Shown here piece after piece: positions 29,731 through 38,241 of a DNA stretch of 64,000 nt. The stretch is taken from assembly GCF_000184705.1 (NCBI RefSeq), contig NC_014831.1, positions 1,488,001-1,552,000 on the forward strand. The letters run 5' to 3'. The notes beneath the pieces are model-generated. The model had not been told where the DNA came from and did no database searches. It saw only the letters and a program-made list of their open reading frames with translations. The translations under genes and the position numbers were made by a program. The DNA is from Thermaerobacter marianensis DSM 12885. GTDB taxonomy: Bacteria; Bacillota; Sulfobacillia; Thermaerobacterales; Thermaerobacteraceae. Numbering within the stretch: the stretch's first letter is position 1; each line of letters begins with the position of its first letter.

Positions 29731-30660
29731 CTACAGGTCCAGCTTCGACAGGGTCTGGCGCACGTCGGCCGCGGAGCGGGCGAATGCCTGGCGCTCCTCG
29801 TCGGTCAGCTCGATCTCCAGGATCTTCTCGATGCCGTTGCCGCCCAGGACCACGGGCACGCCCATGAAGATCCCCGACTCGCCGTATTCGCCCTCGAGAT
29901 AGGCCGATACGGGCAAGACCCGCTTGCGGTCCCGCAGGATCGCCTCGACCATCTCCGCCATGGCCGCGCCGGGGGCGAAGAAGGCCGACCCGGTCTTGAG
30001 CAGGCGGACGATCTCGGCACCCCCATCCCGGGTGCGCCGCACCAGCTCGTCGATCTTCTCCTTGGGCAACAGCTGGGTGACGGGGATGCCGCCCACGTGG
30101 GTGTAGCGCGGCAGCGGTACCATGGAGTCGCCGTGGCCGCCCAGCACCAGGGCGTGCACATCCTCGAAGGAGACGTTGAGCTCCCGGGCGATGAAGGTGC
30201 GGAAGCGGGCGGAGTCCAGGATGCCCGACTGGCCCATGACGCGGTGCTTGGGGAAGCCGCTGACCTTGTAGGCCACGTAGCACATGACGTCCAGCGGGTT
30301 CGTCAGGACGATCAGGTAGGCGTCGGGCGAGTAGCGGGCCACCTGGGCCGTGATCTCGCGGACGATGCCGGTGTTGATGTTCACCAGGTCGTCGCGGCTC
30401 ATGCCGGGCTTGCGGGCGGCACCGGCGGTGATGACCACCACGTCGGAGCCGGCGGTGGCGGCGTAGTCGTTGGACCCGGTGATGACGACGTCGAAGCCTT
30501 CGACGGGCGCCGACTGCATCAGGTCCAGGGCCTTGCCCTGGGGCATGCCCTCCACCACGTCCACCAGGACGATGTCGGCCACCTGCTTGATGGCCAGCCA
30601 GTGGGCGAGGGCGGCACCCGTGTTGCCCGCCCCGACGATGCTGACCTTGGGTCGCTTCAA
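29731..30660 (-). CDS. mdh: malate dehydrogenase (LDH-like)
   Basis: 309 residues. NAD-binding [14 protein letters not shown] at the N-terminus, [14 protein letters not shown], the substrate loop [11 protein letters not shown] (an Arg that favours malate over lactate), [21 protein letters not shown], and the catalytic His in [15 protein letters not shown] start 30660 has GGGAGG upstream. It is the first gene of the mdh-mae-sucCD run on the minus strand. Confidence 0.96.
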   Translation of the reverse strand: MKRPKVSIVGAGNTGAALAHWLAIKQVADIVLVDVVEGMPQGKALDLMQSAPVEGFDVVITGSNDYAATAGSDVVVITAGAARKPGMSRDDLVNINTGIVREITAQVARYSPDAYLIVLTNPLDVMCYVAYKVSGFPKHRVMGQSGILDSARFRTFIARELNVSFEDVHALVLGGHGDSMVPLPRYTHVGGIPVTQLLPKEKIDELVRRTRDGGAEIVRLLKTGSAFFAPGAAMAEMVEAILRDRKRVLPVSAYLEGEYGESGIFMGVPVVLGGNGIEKILEIELTDEERQAFARSAADVRQTLSKLDL

Positions 30661-30786
30661 CCTAGCCTCCCCCTCCGCTGCTAGAGTCCTGCCGCGGCCC
30701 GTTGGGTCACGGATCGCCGCTGGCGGTGCGGCCCGGCCGCGTGGGCGGGTCCGGCCCGCACCGTCCGGCGCTGCTGCATGGGGCCT

Positions 30787-30999
30787 TCATGGGCCGGCCC
30801 CGGCACCCGGAACCTGGGCCCCGGGCTGGGCCCCCTGCCCGCGACCCGGCGCCTTCAGGCGGCTCAGCTCGCGCTCCAGCTCGCCCAGCCGCCGCACCAG
30901 CCGCCAGACGTAGCCGAAGAGCAGCGCGAAGGCCGCCGTGTAAGCCCAAAACAAATAAACCAGAAGCCGCTGATCCAGCTCGGGCGTGATGGGTGGCAC
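30787..30999 (-). CDS. ccmD: CcmD-like small haem-exporter protein
   Basis: 70 residues. A short N-terminus is followed by one transmembrane helix (LLVYLFWAYTAAFALLFGYV), a basic patch and a helix (RLVRRLGELERELSRLK), then a Gly/Pro tail. This is the build of CcmD, which joins CcmA, CcmB and CcmC and helps release haem-loaded CcmE. GTG 30999 starts two bases after the ccmC stop, with AGGAGGG six bases upstream. The call rests on topology and position; sequence in this family is weakly conserved. Confidence 0.8.
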   Translation of the reverse strand: MPPITPELDQRLLVYLFWAYTAAFALLFGYVWRLVRRLGELERELSRLKAPGRGQGAQPGAQVPGAGAGP

Positions 31000-31001
31000 G
31001 C

Positions 31002-31679
31002 CTAACCCTCCTCGACCCCGGCCCGCAGCCGGTGGCGGATCTCGTCGGCCAGCCGGGCCAGCCGCACCCGCTGGCTGAGAAGCAGGAAGAACAGCAGGGT
31101 GAAGGCGCCCACGGCCGCCTGCAGTGCCAGGTGCATGGCCGGATCCAGGTTCATGTCCCCGCCCTCGCGGAGCACGGGATGGATGGAAACCCACCACACC
31201 GACGACATGTAGACGATGGGGACGTTGAGGAACCCGGCGATGCCCAGCACCGCCGAGTACCGGCCCCGAGCCGCCGGATCGTCCACCGCCGCCCGGATCA
31301 GGAGGTAGCCGGCATAGAGGAACCAGAGGATCAACGTGGTGGTGAGCTTGGGATCCCAGGTCCACCAGACGCCCCACACAGCCCGGGCCCAGAGCGAACC
31401 CATCAGCAACGTGATGGTGGTGAACAGCACGCCCAGCTCGGCCGCCGCCGCCGCCAGCCCGTCCCACCGGGGTTGGGGCCGCCGCAGGTAGGCGATGGAG
31501 GCGCCGAAGACGATGGCGAAGGCGAGGAACCCGACCCAGGCCGCCGCCACGTGGAAGTAGAAGATTCGCTGGACGTTGCCCATCACGCGCTCGGGTGGCG
31601 CGTACCGGAAGGCCATGTACAGGGCCCCGACCAGCGCCGCGTAGGTTGTCACGAGAAAGCCTGCCGCCAGGCGTGACAT
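31002..31679 (-). CDS. ccmC: haem exporter/lyase CcmC
   Basis: 225 residues, six membrane segments. The tryptophan-rich haem-binding motif reads [14 protein letters not shown]. The flanking histidines lie in [12 protein letters not shown] and SIHPVL. CcmC presents haem to CcmE. ATG 31679 has GGAGGCG seven bases upstream; the longer frame to 31748 overlaps the ccmAB end. Cotranscribed with ccmAB and ccmD. Confidence 0.95.
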   Translation of the reverse strand: MSRLAAGFLVTTYAALVGALYMAFRYAPPERVMGNVQRIFYFHVAAAWVGFLAFAIVFGASIAYLRRPQPRWDGLAAAAAELGVLFTTITLLMGSLWARAVWGVWWTWDPKLTTTLILWFLYAGYLLIRAAVDDPAARGRYSAVLGIAGFLNVPIVYMSSVWWVSIHPVLREGGDMNLDPAMHLALQAAVGAFTLLFFLLLSQRVRLARLADEIRHRLRAGVEEG

Positions 31680-31689
31680 GGCTCGCCTC

Positions 31690-33327
31690 CTAGCGGGCAA
31701 CCACAAAGTCGAACAGCAGGGCGCCGGCGACCAGGAACATGGTATCATACACCGCCAGCACCCGAAACCAAAGGGCTGCCTGTTCGGGAACCCCGGCCAG
31801 GGCGGCGCCCGCCGCCTGCACCGCGCCCAGCAGCACCGGCGCCGTCATGGGGAAGAGCAGCACGGGCAGCAGGGCCTCCCGCCCCCGCACCGGCGCCGTC
31901 AGGGCGCCCAACAGGGTCCCTACCACCGCCAGGCCCAGGGTGCCCAGCCCCAGGGCCAGCACGAACCCGCCCCAGTGGGCCGCCCCGCGATAACCGAGCC
32001 ACGCCAGGACCACGGGCACCAGGACGAGCTCGAGGAGGAGCATCTGAAGGCCCTGGGAGGCCACCCGTGCCAGGTAGAGCACGCTGCGGTCCACCGGCGC
32101 CAGCAGTAGCCCATCCAAGGTGCCCCGGTCGGCGTCCTGGGCGAACGCCCGCCCGAAGAGCAGCATGGCGGCGAAGTAGAAGGCCACCCACAACAGCCCG
32201 CCCATCAGGGGCCCCAGGGCATGGCGTGCCGGGTCGAGGGCAAAGGCCAGGGCCAGCCCCACCAGCAGCACGAAGGTCGCCAGGCTCGCCAGCCCCTCCC
32301 GGCGCCGCCACTCCTGCCGCCAGTCCCGGGCCACCAGCAGGGCCAGGGCAGGCCCGACCGGGACCGCGCGGGCCCCGCCCTGCCGGGGACTCTCCGCAGC
32401 CCCTTCGGGAGGAACCGGCCCCCAGGCCGCCGGCCCAGGCACCCCGCGGGTGCCCTGGGTCGCCGCCGCGGGGCCGGGCGGCCCGCCCGCGACCCCCGCC
32501 CGGGCGACGCCCGGCATCGCTCCGCCGGCCACGGTCTCCGTGGGGGCGGCCGGGGTTCCCGCCAGCCAGGCCTCAAGGACCCCGGCATCCAGCGCCCGGG
32601 CGGGGACGTCCCGGGCCTTGCCGCCTGCCAGCAGGAGGACCCGGTCGGCCAGCGCCAGGGCCCGCTCCGGCTCGTGGAGGACCACCACCGCCGCGCCCCC
32701 CGCCGCGGCGTGCTCCCGCAACAGGTCCTCCAGGAGCCGGGCGGCGCCTGCATCGAGCCCCGTGAAGGGCTCGTCCCACAGCCACAAAATCGGCCGGTGC
32801 ATCAGGGACCGGGCGACTTCCAGCCGCTGAGCCATGCCCCGGGACAGGCGCCCCGCCGGCCGGTGGGCAGCGGCGGCCAGACCCAGGCGGTCCAGCAAGG
32901 CCTCGGCCCGGCGGCGGGCCTCTGCGGCGTCGAGGCCGTAGAGCCGGCCGAAGAAGACCAGGTTCTCCAGCGCCGAGAGGTCGGGGTGCACCAGGGGCCG
33001 GTGGCCCACGTAGCCGACCAGCCGGCGCCACCCGGGCCGCGCCGGACCCGCGACCCGGCCCGCCACCCGCACCTCCCCCCCGTCGGGAGCCAGCAGGCCC
33101 GCGGCCACCTGCACCAGCGTCGTCTTCCCCGCGCCGTTGGGCCCCATGATGGCCCCGATCTCACCGGCCCGGACCCGCCAGGACACCTGGCGGAAGACGA
33201 CCTGCTCCCCGTACCGCCGCTCCAGATCATGAAGATCCAGCAGGACGGCGGGCGCCCGCCGGGGGTCCGCCCCCAGGTCGGTAGGGGTGGCGGCCTCCGC
33301 GGGTGGCCGCCACGCCGGGGTCCTCAC
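31690..33327 (-). CDS. ccmA: CcmA-CcmB fusion, haem ABC transporter ATPase plus permease
   Basis: 545 residues that join two proteins normally encoded separately. Residues ~28-250 are the CcmA ATPase: Walker A GPNGAGKT (62-69), signature LSRGMAQRLEVARSL (161-175), Walker B LWLWDEP (181-187). About 65 Gly/Pro/Ala-rich linker residues follow, then the CcmB permease (~316-545) with six membrane segments, starting VARDWRQEWRRREGL and including FGRAFAQDADRGTLDGLL. The GTG start overlaps the upstream TGA and has GGGAGGTGA ahead. The CcmAB complex uses ATP to release haem-CcmE. No stop separates the two halves. Confidence 0.93.
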   Translation of the reverse strand: MRTPAWRPPAEAATPTDLGADPRRAPAVLLDLHDLERRYGEQVVFRQVSWRVRAGEIGAIMGPNGAGKTTLVQVAAGLLAPDGGEVRVAGRVAGPARPGWRRLVGYVGHRPLVHPDLSALENLVFFGRLYGLDAAEARRRAEALLDRLGLAAAAHRPAGRLSRGMAQRLEVARSLMHRPILWLWDEPFTGLDAGAARLLEDLLREHAAAGGAAVVVLHEPERALALADRVLLLAGGKARDVPARALDAGVLEAWLAGTPAAPTETVAGGAMPGVARAGVAGGPPGPAAATQGTRGVPGPAAWGPVPPEGAAESPRQGGARAVPVGPALALLVARDWRQEWRRREGLASLATFVLLVGLALAFALDPARHALGPLMGGLLWVAFYFAAMLLFGRAFAQDADRGTLDGLLLAPVDRSVLYLARVASQGLQMLLLELVLVPVVLAWLGYRGAAHWGGFVLALGLGTLGLAVVGTLLGALTAPVRGREALLPVLLFPMTAPVLLGAVQAAGAALAGVPEQAALWFRVLAVYDTMFLVAGALLFDFVVAR

Positions 33328-34703
33328 CCCGGCGTCACCTCCCGGGACGCCGTCCCGCCGGCGGGCAAGGGGACGTCGCGGGCACCGGCGGACCGCGCAC
33401 CGGGTGACCCGGCGTCGCCGGCCCGCGGGTCCGCCTCCCCGCTCCCGGCCGGGGCCGGCAGCTGGCGGCGGGCCGGACCGGCCGTGCCAGACGCAGCGAC
33501 CTCGCTGCCGGCATCGTCCACGGGCGAGGTCCGATCCGCGCCGGCCGGTTCCGGCCCTTTGGGCTCGGTCACCGCCGCGGTGGGGGCGGCCCCGGTCACC
33601 TGCCACCACCGGCGGGTCGCGGTCACGGCGGCGGCCACCAGGCGCCGGCGCTCGCTCTCGTAGACCGCCTCGGGAACCTCGCCCGCGGCGTGGGCCCGGT
33701 CCAGTTCCACGATGGCCTCGATGAGGGCCCGGCGCCGCCGCTCCCAGCGGGCCGGGCTGTTGACGTAGCGGGCGACCATGGCGCCGGCGGTGGCTGCCGC
33801 CATCAACGCCCCCGCCCCCAGCGCCCAGCGGGCCGCGGCGGGAAGGGCGGCTCCTTGCCCGGCATCACCACCGGTGCCCGATCCGGCTCCCAAGCCGGCG
33901 CTGGTACCGGCATCCACCCCGCCGGCGGTAGCGCCGCCCGCCCCCGCCATGCCCGGGGGCATCAGCGTCACCGGGTAGCGCCCTCCGGCCACGGGGCCCG
34001 CTACAAAGGCCAGCAGGTCCACCCCCGGCATGCCGAGGCCGGCGCCCGCCACCTTCCCCGCCGGCTCGAGCCCTTCCCCCGTGGCCACCAGCTGGCCGTC
34101 CACCGTCAAGACCGTCAGCTGCTCGACGGGAGCAGGCAGGACCACCTGCAGGCGCCCCCGGGTGGCGCGGGTGTCGGCCGTGAGTACGTACGAATAGTCC
34201 CTGGCTTCACCCGGCGCCGGCGGCTCCTCGTCCACCAGCCGCCCGCCTTCCCAGCGCAGGCCCTGGGGGAGGGGAGGTACGGGTTCGGCGAACTCCAGCG
34301 CGGGCAAGGCCAGGGGCGGGGAAGCCCCTTCCGCGCCCGTTCCACGCCACCGGGCGAGGAACAGCACCGCCATGCCCGCGCCGCCCGGGTCGGGACGGAC
34401 CACCAGGGTGATGCGCTCCCAGGGCGCAGCCGCGGCCGGCGCCTCTGGCGCCGCCGACCCCTCCGGTGCGGCCGCGCCGGCGCGCCCTCCACCGAGCCCC
34501 GCCATCCCCAGGATGGCCGCCAGAAAGCATAGTGCCGCCACCAGAGCGGCGCCGGTCCGTCCCATTCCCGGCGCCGCCCGCCTGCAGCCGCCTGGTTCCG
34601 GTTCTTCCACGCGGACCGCCCGCCCCGGTCCCCGGCTGGCCATCCGGCCCCCGCCGGCGGCCCTCGGCCGGGCCTGGCACGACGGCCCTGGCACGTCGAT
34701 CAT
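33324..34703 (-). CDS. predicted membrane protein of the ccm cluster
   Basis: 459 residues, family not recognised. After ~48 basic residues there is a hydrophobic stretch (TGAALVAALCFLAAILGMAG), then a beta-rich extracytoplasmic domain (~80-300) with WERITLVVRPDP and WEGGRLVDEE, a second membrane helix near ~325-345 (AARWALGAGALMAAATAG), and a cytoplasmic helical part with RRRALIEAIVELDRAHAAGE, recalling the 'LDxxxAxGE(I/V)..Y' segment of CcmH/CcmI-type tails. The C-terminus is low complexity. ATG 34703 has GGGGGAGG six bases upstream. It lies between ccmE and ccmAB and overlaps ccmAB, so a role in cytochrome c maturation is likely by context only. Confidence 0.75.
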   Translation of the reverse strand: MIDVPGPSCQARPRAAGGGRMASRGPGRAVRVEEPEPGGCRRAAPGMGRTGAALVAALCFLAAILGMAGLGGGRAGAAAPEGSAAPEAPAAAAPWERITLVVRPDPGGAGMAVLFLARWRGTGAEGASPPLALPALEFAEPVPPLPQGLRWEGGRLVDEEPPAPGEARDYSYVLTADTRATRGRLQVVLPAPVEQLTVLTVDGQLVATGEGLEPAGKVAGAGLGMPGVDLLAFVAGPVAGGRYPVTLMPPGMAGAGGATAGGVDAGTSAGLGAGSGTGGDAGQGAALPAAARWALGAGALMAAATAGAMVARYVNSPARWERRRRALIEAIVELDRAHAAGEVPEAVYESERRRLVAAAVTATRRWWQVTGAAPTAAVTEPKGPEPAGADRTSPVDDAGSEVAASGTAGPARRQLPAPAGSGEADPRAGDAGSPGARSAGARDVPLPAGGTASREVTPG

Positions 34704-34755
34704 CCTGAACCTCCCCCGCCGGAACCGCCCACGACCCGGCACCGGGACGCCGGCG

Positions 34756-35169
34756 TCACCGGGCGGCCTGGGTACCGGCGGCCTCGTACTTGGACGGGCA
34801 CTTGACCATGACCCGGTCGGCGACCAGGGTGTTCCCCTGCAGCCGGCCCTCGACCACCACGTCGACCCCGTCCTGCAGGAGGTCGGGCTTGACGCCCTTG
34901 TACACCACGGGCAGGGTACGGCCCGACTCGCCCGCCATGGCGAACTGGAGCGTGACGTCACGCGCCGTCCAGTCCACGGTTCCGGGCTCCACCTTGCCGT
35001 AGACGCGCAGGAACTCCCCACCGAGCCCGCCTGCCTGCTCCAGCGTCTGGTCCACGGAGAGATAGTAGGTCTTGGCGCTCTGGAAACCCATCAGCGAAAG
35101 GTACGCGATGCCGGCCACCACCACCAGCACGGCTGCCGCCACTTTCACCCGGATGGACAACGCGGTCAC
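34756..35169 (-). CDS. ccmE: haem chaperone CcmE, CxxxY type
   Basis: 137 residues. One N-terminal membrane anchor (~8-28), then an OB-fold domain. CcmE binds haem covalently and carries it to the cytochrome c lyase. In the classic form the ligand is His in HxxxY. Here the motif is Cys124-Pro-Ser-Lys-Tyr128, i.e. CxxxY, the variant known from Desulfovibrio, archaea and some Gram-positives (System I*). GTG start 35169; its Shine-Dalgarno is weak. First gene of the ccm run. Confidence 0.92.
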   Translation of the reverse strand: MTALSIRVKVAAAVLVVVAGIAYLSLMGFQSAKTYYLSVDQTLEQAGGLGGEFLRVYGKVEPGTVDWTARDVTLQFAMAGESGRTLPVVYKGVKPDLLQDGVDVVVEGRLQGNTLVADRVMVKCPSKYEAAGTQAAR

Positions 35170-35200
35170 CGCCTTGTGCAGGTCTTGGCACGGTCACCCG

Positions 35201-35230
35201 ATTATAGTCCCAGCGGCGAACACCGAACAA
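35201..35230 (-). promoter_or_regulatory. promoter of the ccm operon
   Basis: Minus strand: -35 TTGTTC (35225-35230), 18-base spacer, -10 TATAAT (35201-35206), about 32 bases before the ccmE start. Confidence 0.6.
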
Positions 35231-35415
35231 CCGGGCGCCGACCCGACGTCGCACCCCGGCCCCCGGCGGAACCGGTGCGGTCCGCGCCTTGCGGCCGGGC
35301 AGCCGGCCCGGCCTGGCGGCCGGCTGGTGAAAGCAGGGGCGCGGGCCGCGCCGCCGTCCGCTGGGACGGGGCCGTGGGCGGCTCGGTCCACCATGGCATC
35401 CGGCCCCGCCCTCCG

Positions 35416-36942
35416 TCACTCCTCCAGGTGGAGGGCGTGGATCTCGACGCTGCGGGTCACCCGGTAGACGTGGCTTAGAGCCAGGGCTCGCCCGTGGATG
35501 CGGTAGTACACCCGCACCCGCACGGCGCCGTCCACGGCAAAGGTCCCGGGCCGCCGCCAGCGCACGGAGAAGACCGGACCCGGGTCGTAATCCACCTCCA
35601 CCCGCTCGGTGAAGGGCGGGTTCTGGATGTGCGCCCGCAGCCGGAAGAGGGCCGGCCGGCCCACCACCCAGTGGCGCGGCCCCTCCAGCTCCAGGGAGAC
35701 CCGGGGTGCCTGGGGCGCCGCCGCGGCGAAGAGCCGCCAGCGCGCCAGTTCCTGGGCGGCGGCCAGGGCGGCGTCATCCAGAACGCCTGGGATGGCGGCA
35801 CCCAGGGTCCGGGCCACCGCCTCGGCCGGAGGGATCGTCACCTGCCATCGGTACCGGATCAGAGCCCGGCCGGTGACGTCGTAGGACACGGCCTCGACGG
35901 TGTAGGATCCGGGCCGGCCAAACCGGTGGGGCTGGCGCACGATGGCGTGGTCCGGCACCGGGTCGAGCCAGGTGGTGCCGTCGCCGAAGTTCCACCGCCA
36001 GAGGACGTGCCCCCGCTCCAGGGGCTTCCAGTCCGTGGTCCGGAAAGTGGGCCGCGTCACCTCGAAGGCGGGGATGCCCGCCGGCAACTGGACAACCCCT
36101 TGGGCTCCCGGCGGCAGGGCGGGCGGCCGGGGCGCGGAACGCGGTGCCTCCCCGCCCTGCCCGCGCCCGGCCCCGGACCGCCCCCGCCCCTCCTCGGACG
36201 TCGCAGGCGGTGACCAGCGGGGCCGCTCCACCGCCTGGGGCGGCACCAGCAGGTCGGCGATGCCGCCGTCCGAGACGCCACCCCGCCCGCCGGGCCCGCC
36301 GCCGGAGCCGATCCCCGGCACCCAGTGCGGCGCGGGAGGAAGAACGCGGCCCACGGGCTCGCCCCCGCCGGCACCACCCCCCGCGGGATCCTGCCAGATC
36401 ACGCGCCACGCCAGGGCCGACCCGGTTGCGTCCTCGACGCCGCTTGCGGGAGCCGTTTCCACCCCGTCCCCGGCCGCGTTGGGGAGCGTAGGGCCGGCGT
36501 CCCCGCCGTCCCCGCCGGCAGTCCCTCGGCCGGGCAGGGCCGGCCTTCCCCCGAAGCGCACCTCCTCCAGGGGCGGGTCGGCCGGGACCGGGAAGACCCA
36601 GACGGCCCCTTCCCGGTGCCCGGCGAGGCGGTGCCACACCCCGGCGGCGTCGCGACCGTAGGCCCACGCCTCCGCCAGGGGTTCGCCCCCTGCGGTACCG
36701 ATCTCCAGCCGCCAGTAGCCCGGTCCGGCGGCGGACGGAGCCGCCACGTCAGCAGGGGTGACGCCCGCAACGGTCACCGGCGCTGCGGCGGCCGAGGGGC
36801 TGCGGGCGATGGCACCCAGAGCGACCGCGGTCAGCAAGGCGAGGCGGACGAGGGCGACCGGGAACGTGGCGGCGGTCACGGTGGGGAAGGCGGCCCGGCG
36901 GGGCGCGGCGCGGCCGGCGCCGGGCCGGAAAGGCCGTCCCAC
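35416..36942 (-). CDS. secreted PKD-domain protein
   Basis: 508 residues. N-terminal signal-like segment (VALVRLALLTAVALGAIA, then Ala-rich cleavage region). The mature N-terminal part has WRLEIGTAGGEPLAEAW and VWVFPVPADPP, followed by a Gly/Pro-rich stretch (~170-270). A PKD domain follows: WRWNFGDGTTW, then HRFGRPGSYTVEAVSYD. The C-terminal ~130 residues are beta-rich (VFSVRWRRPGTF, VRVRVYYRIHGRAL). PKD domains mediate surface protein contacts. The role here is unknown; the gene is flanked by ccm and spoVT. Confidence 0.8.
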   Translation of the reverse strand: MGRPFRPGAGRAAPRRAAFPTVTAATFPVALVRLALLTAVALGAIARSPSAAAAPVTVAGVTPADVAAPSAAGPGYWRLEIGTAGGEPLAEAWAYGRDAAGVWHRLAGHREGAVWVFPVPADPPLEEVRFGGRPALPGRGTAGGDGGDAGPTLPNAAGDGVETAPASGVEDATGSALAWRVIWQDPAGGGAGGGEPVGRVLPPAPHWVPGIGSGGGPGGRGGVSDGGIADLLVPPQAVERPRWSPPATSEEGRGRSGAGRGQGGEAPRSAPRPPALPPGAQGVVQLPAGIPAFEVTRPTFRTTDWKPLERGHVLWRWNFGDGTTWLDPVPDHAIVRQPHRFGRPGSYTVEAVSYDVTGRALIRYRWQVTIPPAEAVARTLGAAIPGVLDDAALAAAQELARWRLFAAAAPQAPRVSLELEGPRHWVVGRPALFRLRAHIQNPPFTERVEVDYDPGPVFSVRWRRPGTFAVDGAVRVRVYYRIHGRALALSHVYRVTRSVEIHALHLEE

Positions 36943-37140
36943 GGGGCATCACCCCGACCATGGGGACCGTGCCCGGCCGGGGGCGTCACCAACGGCCGGT
37001 AAGCCCGCCCAAGCCCCAGGCGGCTCGAACCCCCGGCGGCCACATCCAGATCATACCATGGCGGGCGTGGATTGTAAAATGCTGGTCGGCGATGGAGATC
37101 AGGTCCAAACCGGCGCACCCGGCCCTTGGGGGACGGCCGG

Positions 37141-37701
37141 TCACTCCTCCAGGTGGCGGGCGATGAACCCGGCGGCCGTCTCGGCCAGCTTGACCTCCAG
37201 GGTGCCCGTGTCCCGCCCCGCCTCCCGGGAGGCGATGATCACCGCGCCCACGGGGTCGCCGCCGACGACGATGGGAGCGATGACCTCGCTGGTGAAAGGG
37301 CACGGCTTGTCCTCGTCGGCGCCCACCAGGGGCCCCGGATGCCGGTGCCGGTCGGCGGTGAAGTGCAGCACCTGACGCTGCTCCATGGCCTGGTAAACCA
37401 CCGAGCCGATGGGCTTACCGGCGAACTCCTTGGGCTGGGCGCCGGCCACGGTGACCACCTGGTCCCGGTCGGTGACCATGGCGATCAGGCCCGACGCATC
37501 CGCCAGGGACTGGGCGATGCCGCTGACCATGTCCTCCAGGTCGGCGATGGCGGAGTACTTCTTGAGGATCACCTCGCCGCCCTTGTCGACGAAGATCTCC
37601 AGGGGATCGCCGTCACGGATGTTCATGCTGCGACGGATCTCGATGGGGATGACGATCCGCCCCAGGTCGTCGATGCGCCGCACCACCCCAGTGGCCTTCA
37701 T
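37141..37701 (-). CDS. spoVT: stage V sporulation protein T
   Basis: 186 residues. The N-terminal SpoVT-AbrB swapped-hairpin DNA-binding domain reads TGVVRRIDDLGRIVIPIEIR...GDPLEIF (1-50) and the C-terminal GAF-like domain spans ~55-180. SpoVT controls sigma-G-dependent forespore genes and spore coat/cortex quality. Length and both domains match Bacillus SpoVT. A sigma-G-like promoter lies upstream (37957-37987), in keeping with known sigma-G control of spoVT in Bacillus. Confidence 0.96.
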   Translation of the reverse strand: MKATGVVRRIDDLGRIVIPIEIRRSMNIRDGDPLEIFVDKGGEVILKKYSAIADLEDMVSGIAQSLADASGLIAMVTDRDQVVTVAGAQPKEFAGKPIGSVVYQAMEQRQVLHFTADRHRHPGPLVGADEDKPCPFTSEVIAPIVVGGDPVGAVIIASREAGRDTGTLEVKLAETAAGFIARHLEE

Positions 37702-37956
37702 GGCGTCACCTCTTCTGCCCCGTGGTGTGGATGAACCGGCCCGCCGCCCAGGCCGCGGGCGGGTCCCGTGGCGCGACCCCCGGGCCGGCGGGCGCCGTCG
37801 CGCCCCGCTCCGAGCCGCCCCTCGTCACCGATCCCGGCCGGGGCGACGGCCCGGCGCTCCTGGGAGCCGGCCGGGGCGGCGCGGCCTCTGCGGCGCGCTC
37901 CCGGCATCCGACCGGCGGGTTGCGGCCATTGGGCCATGGGCACTGGTGTCCGTCGC

Positions 37957-37987
37957 TAGTATGCAGTGCGGTGGAGGACGCTTATTC
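37957..37987 (-). promoter_or_regulatory. sigma-G-like promoter of spoVT
   Basis: Minus strand: -35 GAATA (37983-37987, consensus GHATR), 19-base spacer, -10 CATACTA (37957-37963), a perfect match to the sigma-G -10 CATnHTA. The spacer is one or two bases longer than usual. The leader would be about 250 bases. Confidence 0.55.
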
Positions 37988-38014
37988 GAAAGGCCGTCCG
38001 GCGATGGGAGAATA

Positions 38015-38032
38015 TGTAACTCCTGTAACTCG
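38015..38032. repeat. tandem 9-base AT-richer repeat
   Basis: TGTAACTCC then TGTAACTCG, directly adjacent, eight of nine bases alike. It lies about 30 bases upstream of the spoVT -35 and could be an operator. Confidence 0.4.
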
Positions 38033-38033
38033 A

Positions 38034-38069
38034 TAAAACGCAGGGGAGGCGGCGGAGCCGCCTCCCCTG
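38034..38069 (-). terminator. Rho-independent terminator, 13-bp stem
   Basis: 38041-38053 pairs perfectly with 38057-38069 (13 bp, 3-base loop). On the minus strand it is followed by CGTTTTATCG. It would end the transcript of the IreB-family gene about 170 bases after its stop. Confidence 0.75.
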
Positions 38070-38073
38070 GGCG

Positions 38074-38120
38074 GGGTCACGAGCGCCTCGGCACCCGTTG
38101 GGATCGGGAACTCGTGACCC
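38074..38120. repeat. 10-bp inverted repeat with 27-base loop
   Basis: GGGTCACGAG (38074-38083) and CTCGTGACCC (38111-38120) are perfect inverse complements between the IreB-family stop and its terminator. Role unknown; possibly an mRNA 3' structure or a protein site. Confidence 0.45.
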
Positions 38121-38241
38121 TCGCAGTCGTACGTTGTCCCGGCAAGACCGCCCCTACTCCCGGAAAGTCCTGGCATGCCGGGGCATCCCGGGCGGTCCGA
38201 AGCCCGGTGCCGGCGCCGGCCCGGCCCGCGGCAGCGCCCCG

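Larger units (their letters stand above)
37702..38241. other. spoVT upstream region, no gene
   Basis: About 540 bases. From right to left it holds a 10-bp inverted repeat (38074-38120), the terminator of the IreB-family gene (38034-38069), a tandem 9-base repeat (38015-38032), and the spoVT promoter candidate (37957-37987). The remaining ~250 bases before spoVT are GC-rich leader. A small open frame (37698-37943) has no ribosome-binding site. Confidence 0.6.

Noticed and set aside
26340-29867. A 1175-codon open frame on the plus strand
   Set aside because: It is antisense to sucD, sucC and malic enzyme; the protein is a His/Gly/Val-rich shadow with no motif, as expected at high GC.
37698-37943. 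81-codon open frame overlapping the spoVT start
   Set aside because: No ribosome-binding site and low-complexity Arg/Gly composition; more likely spoVT leader.
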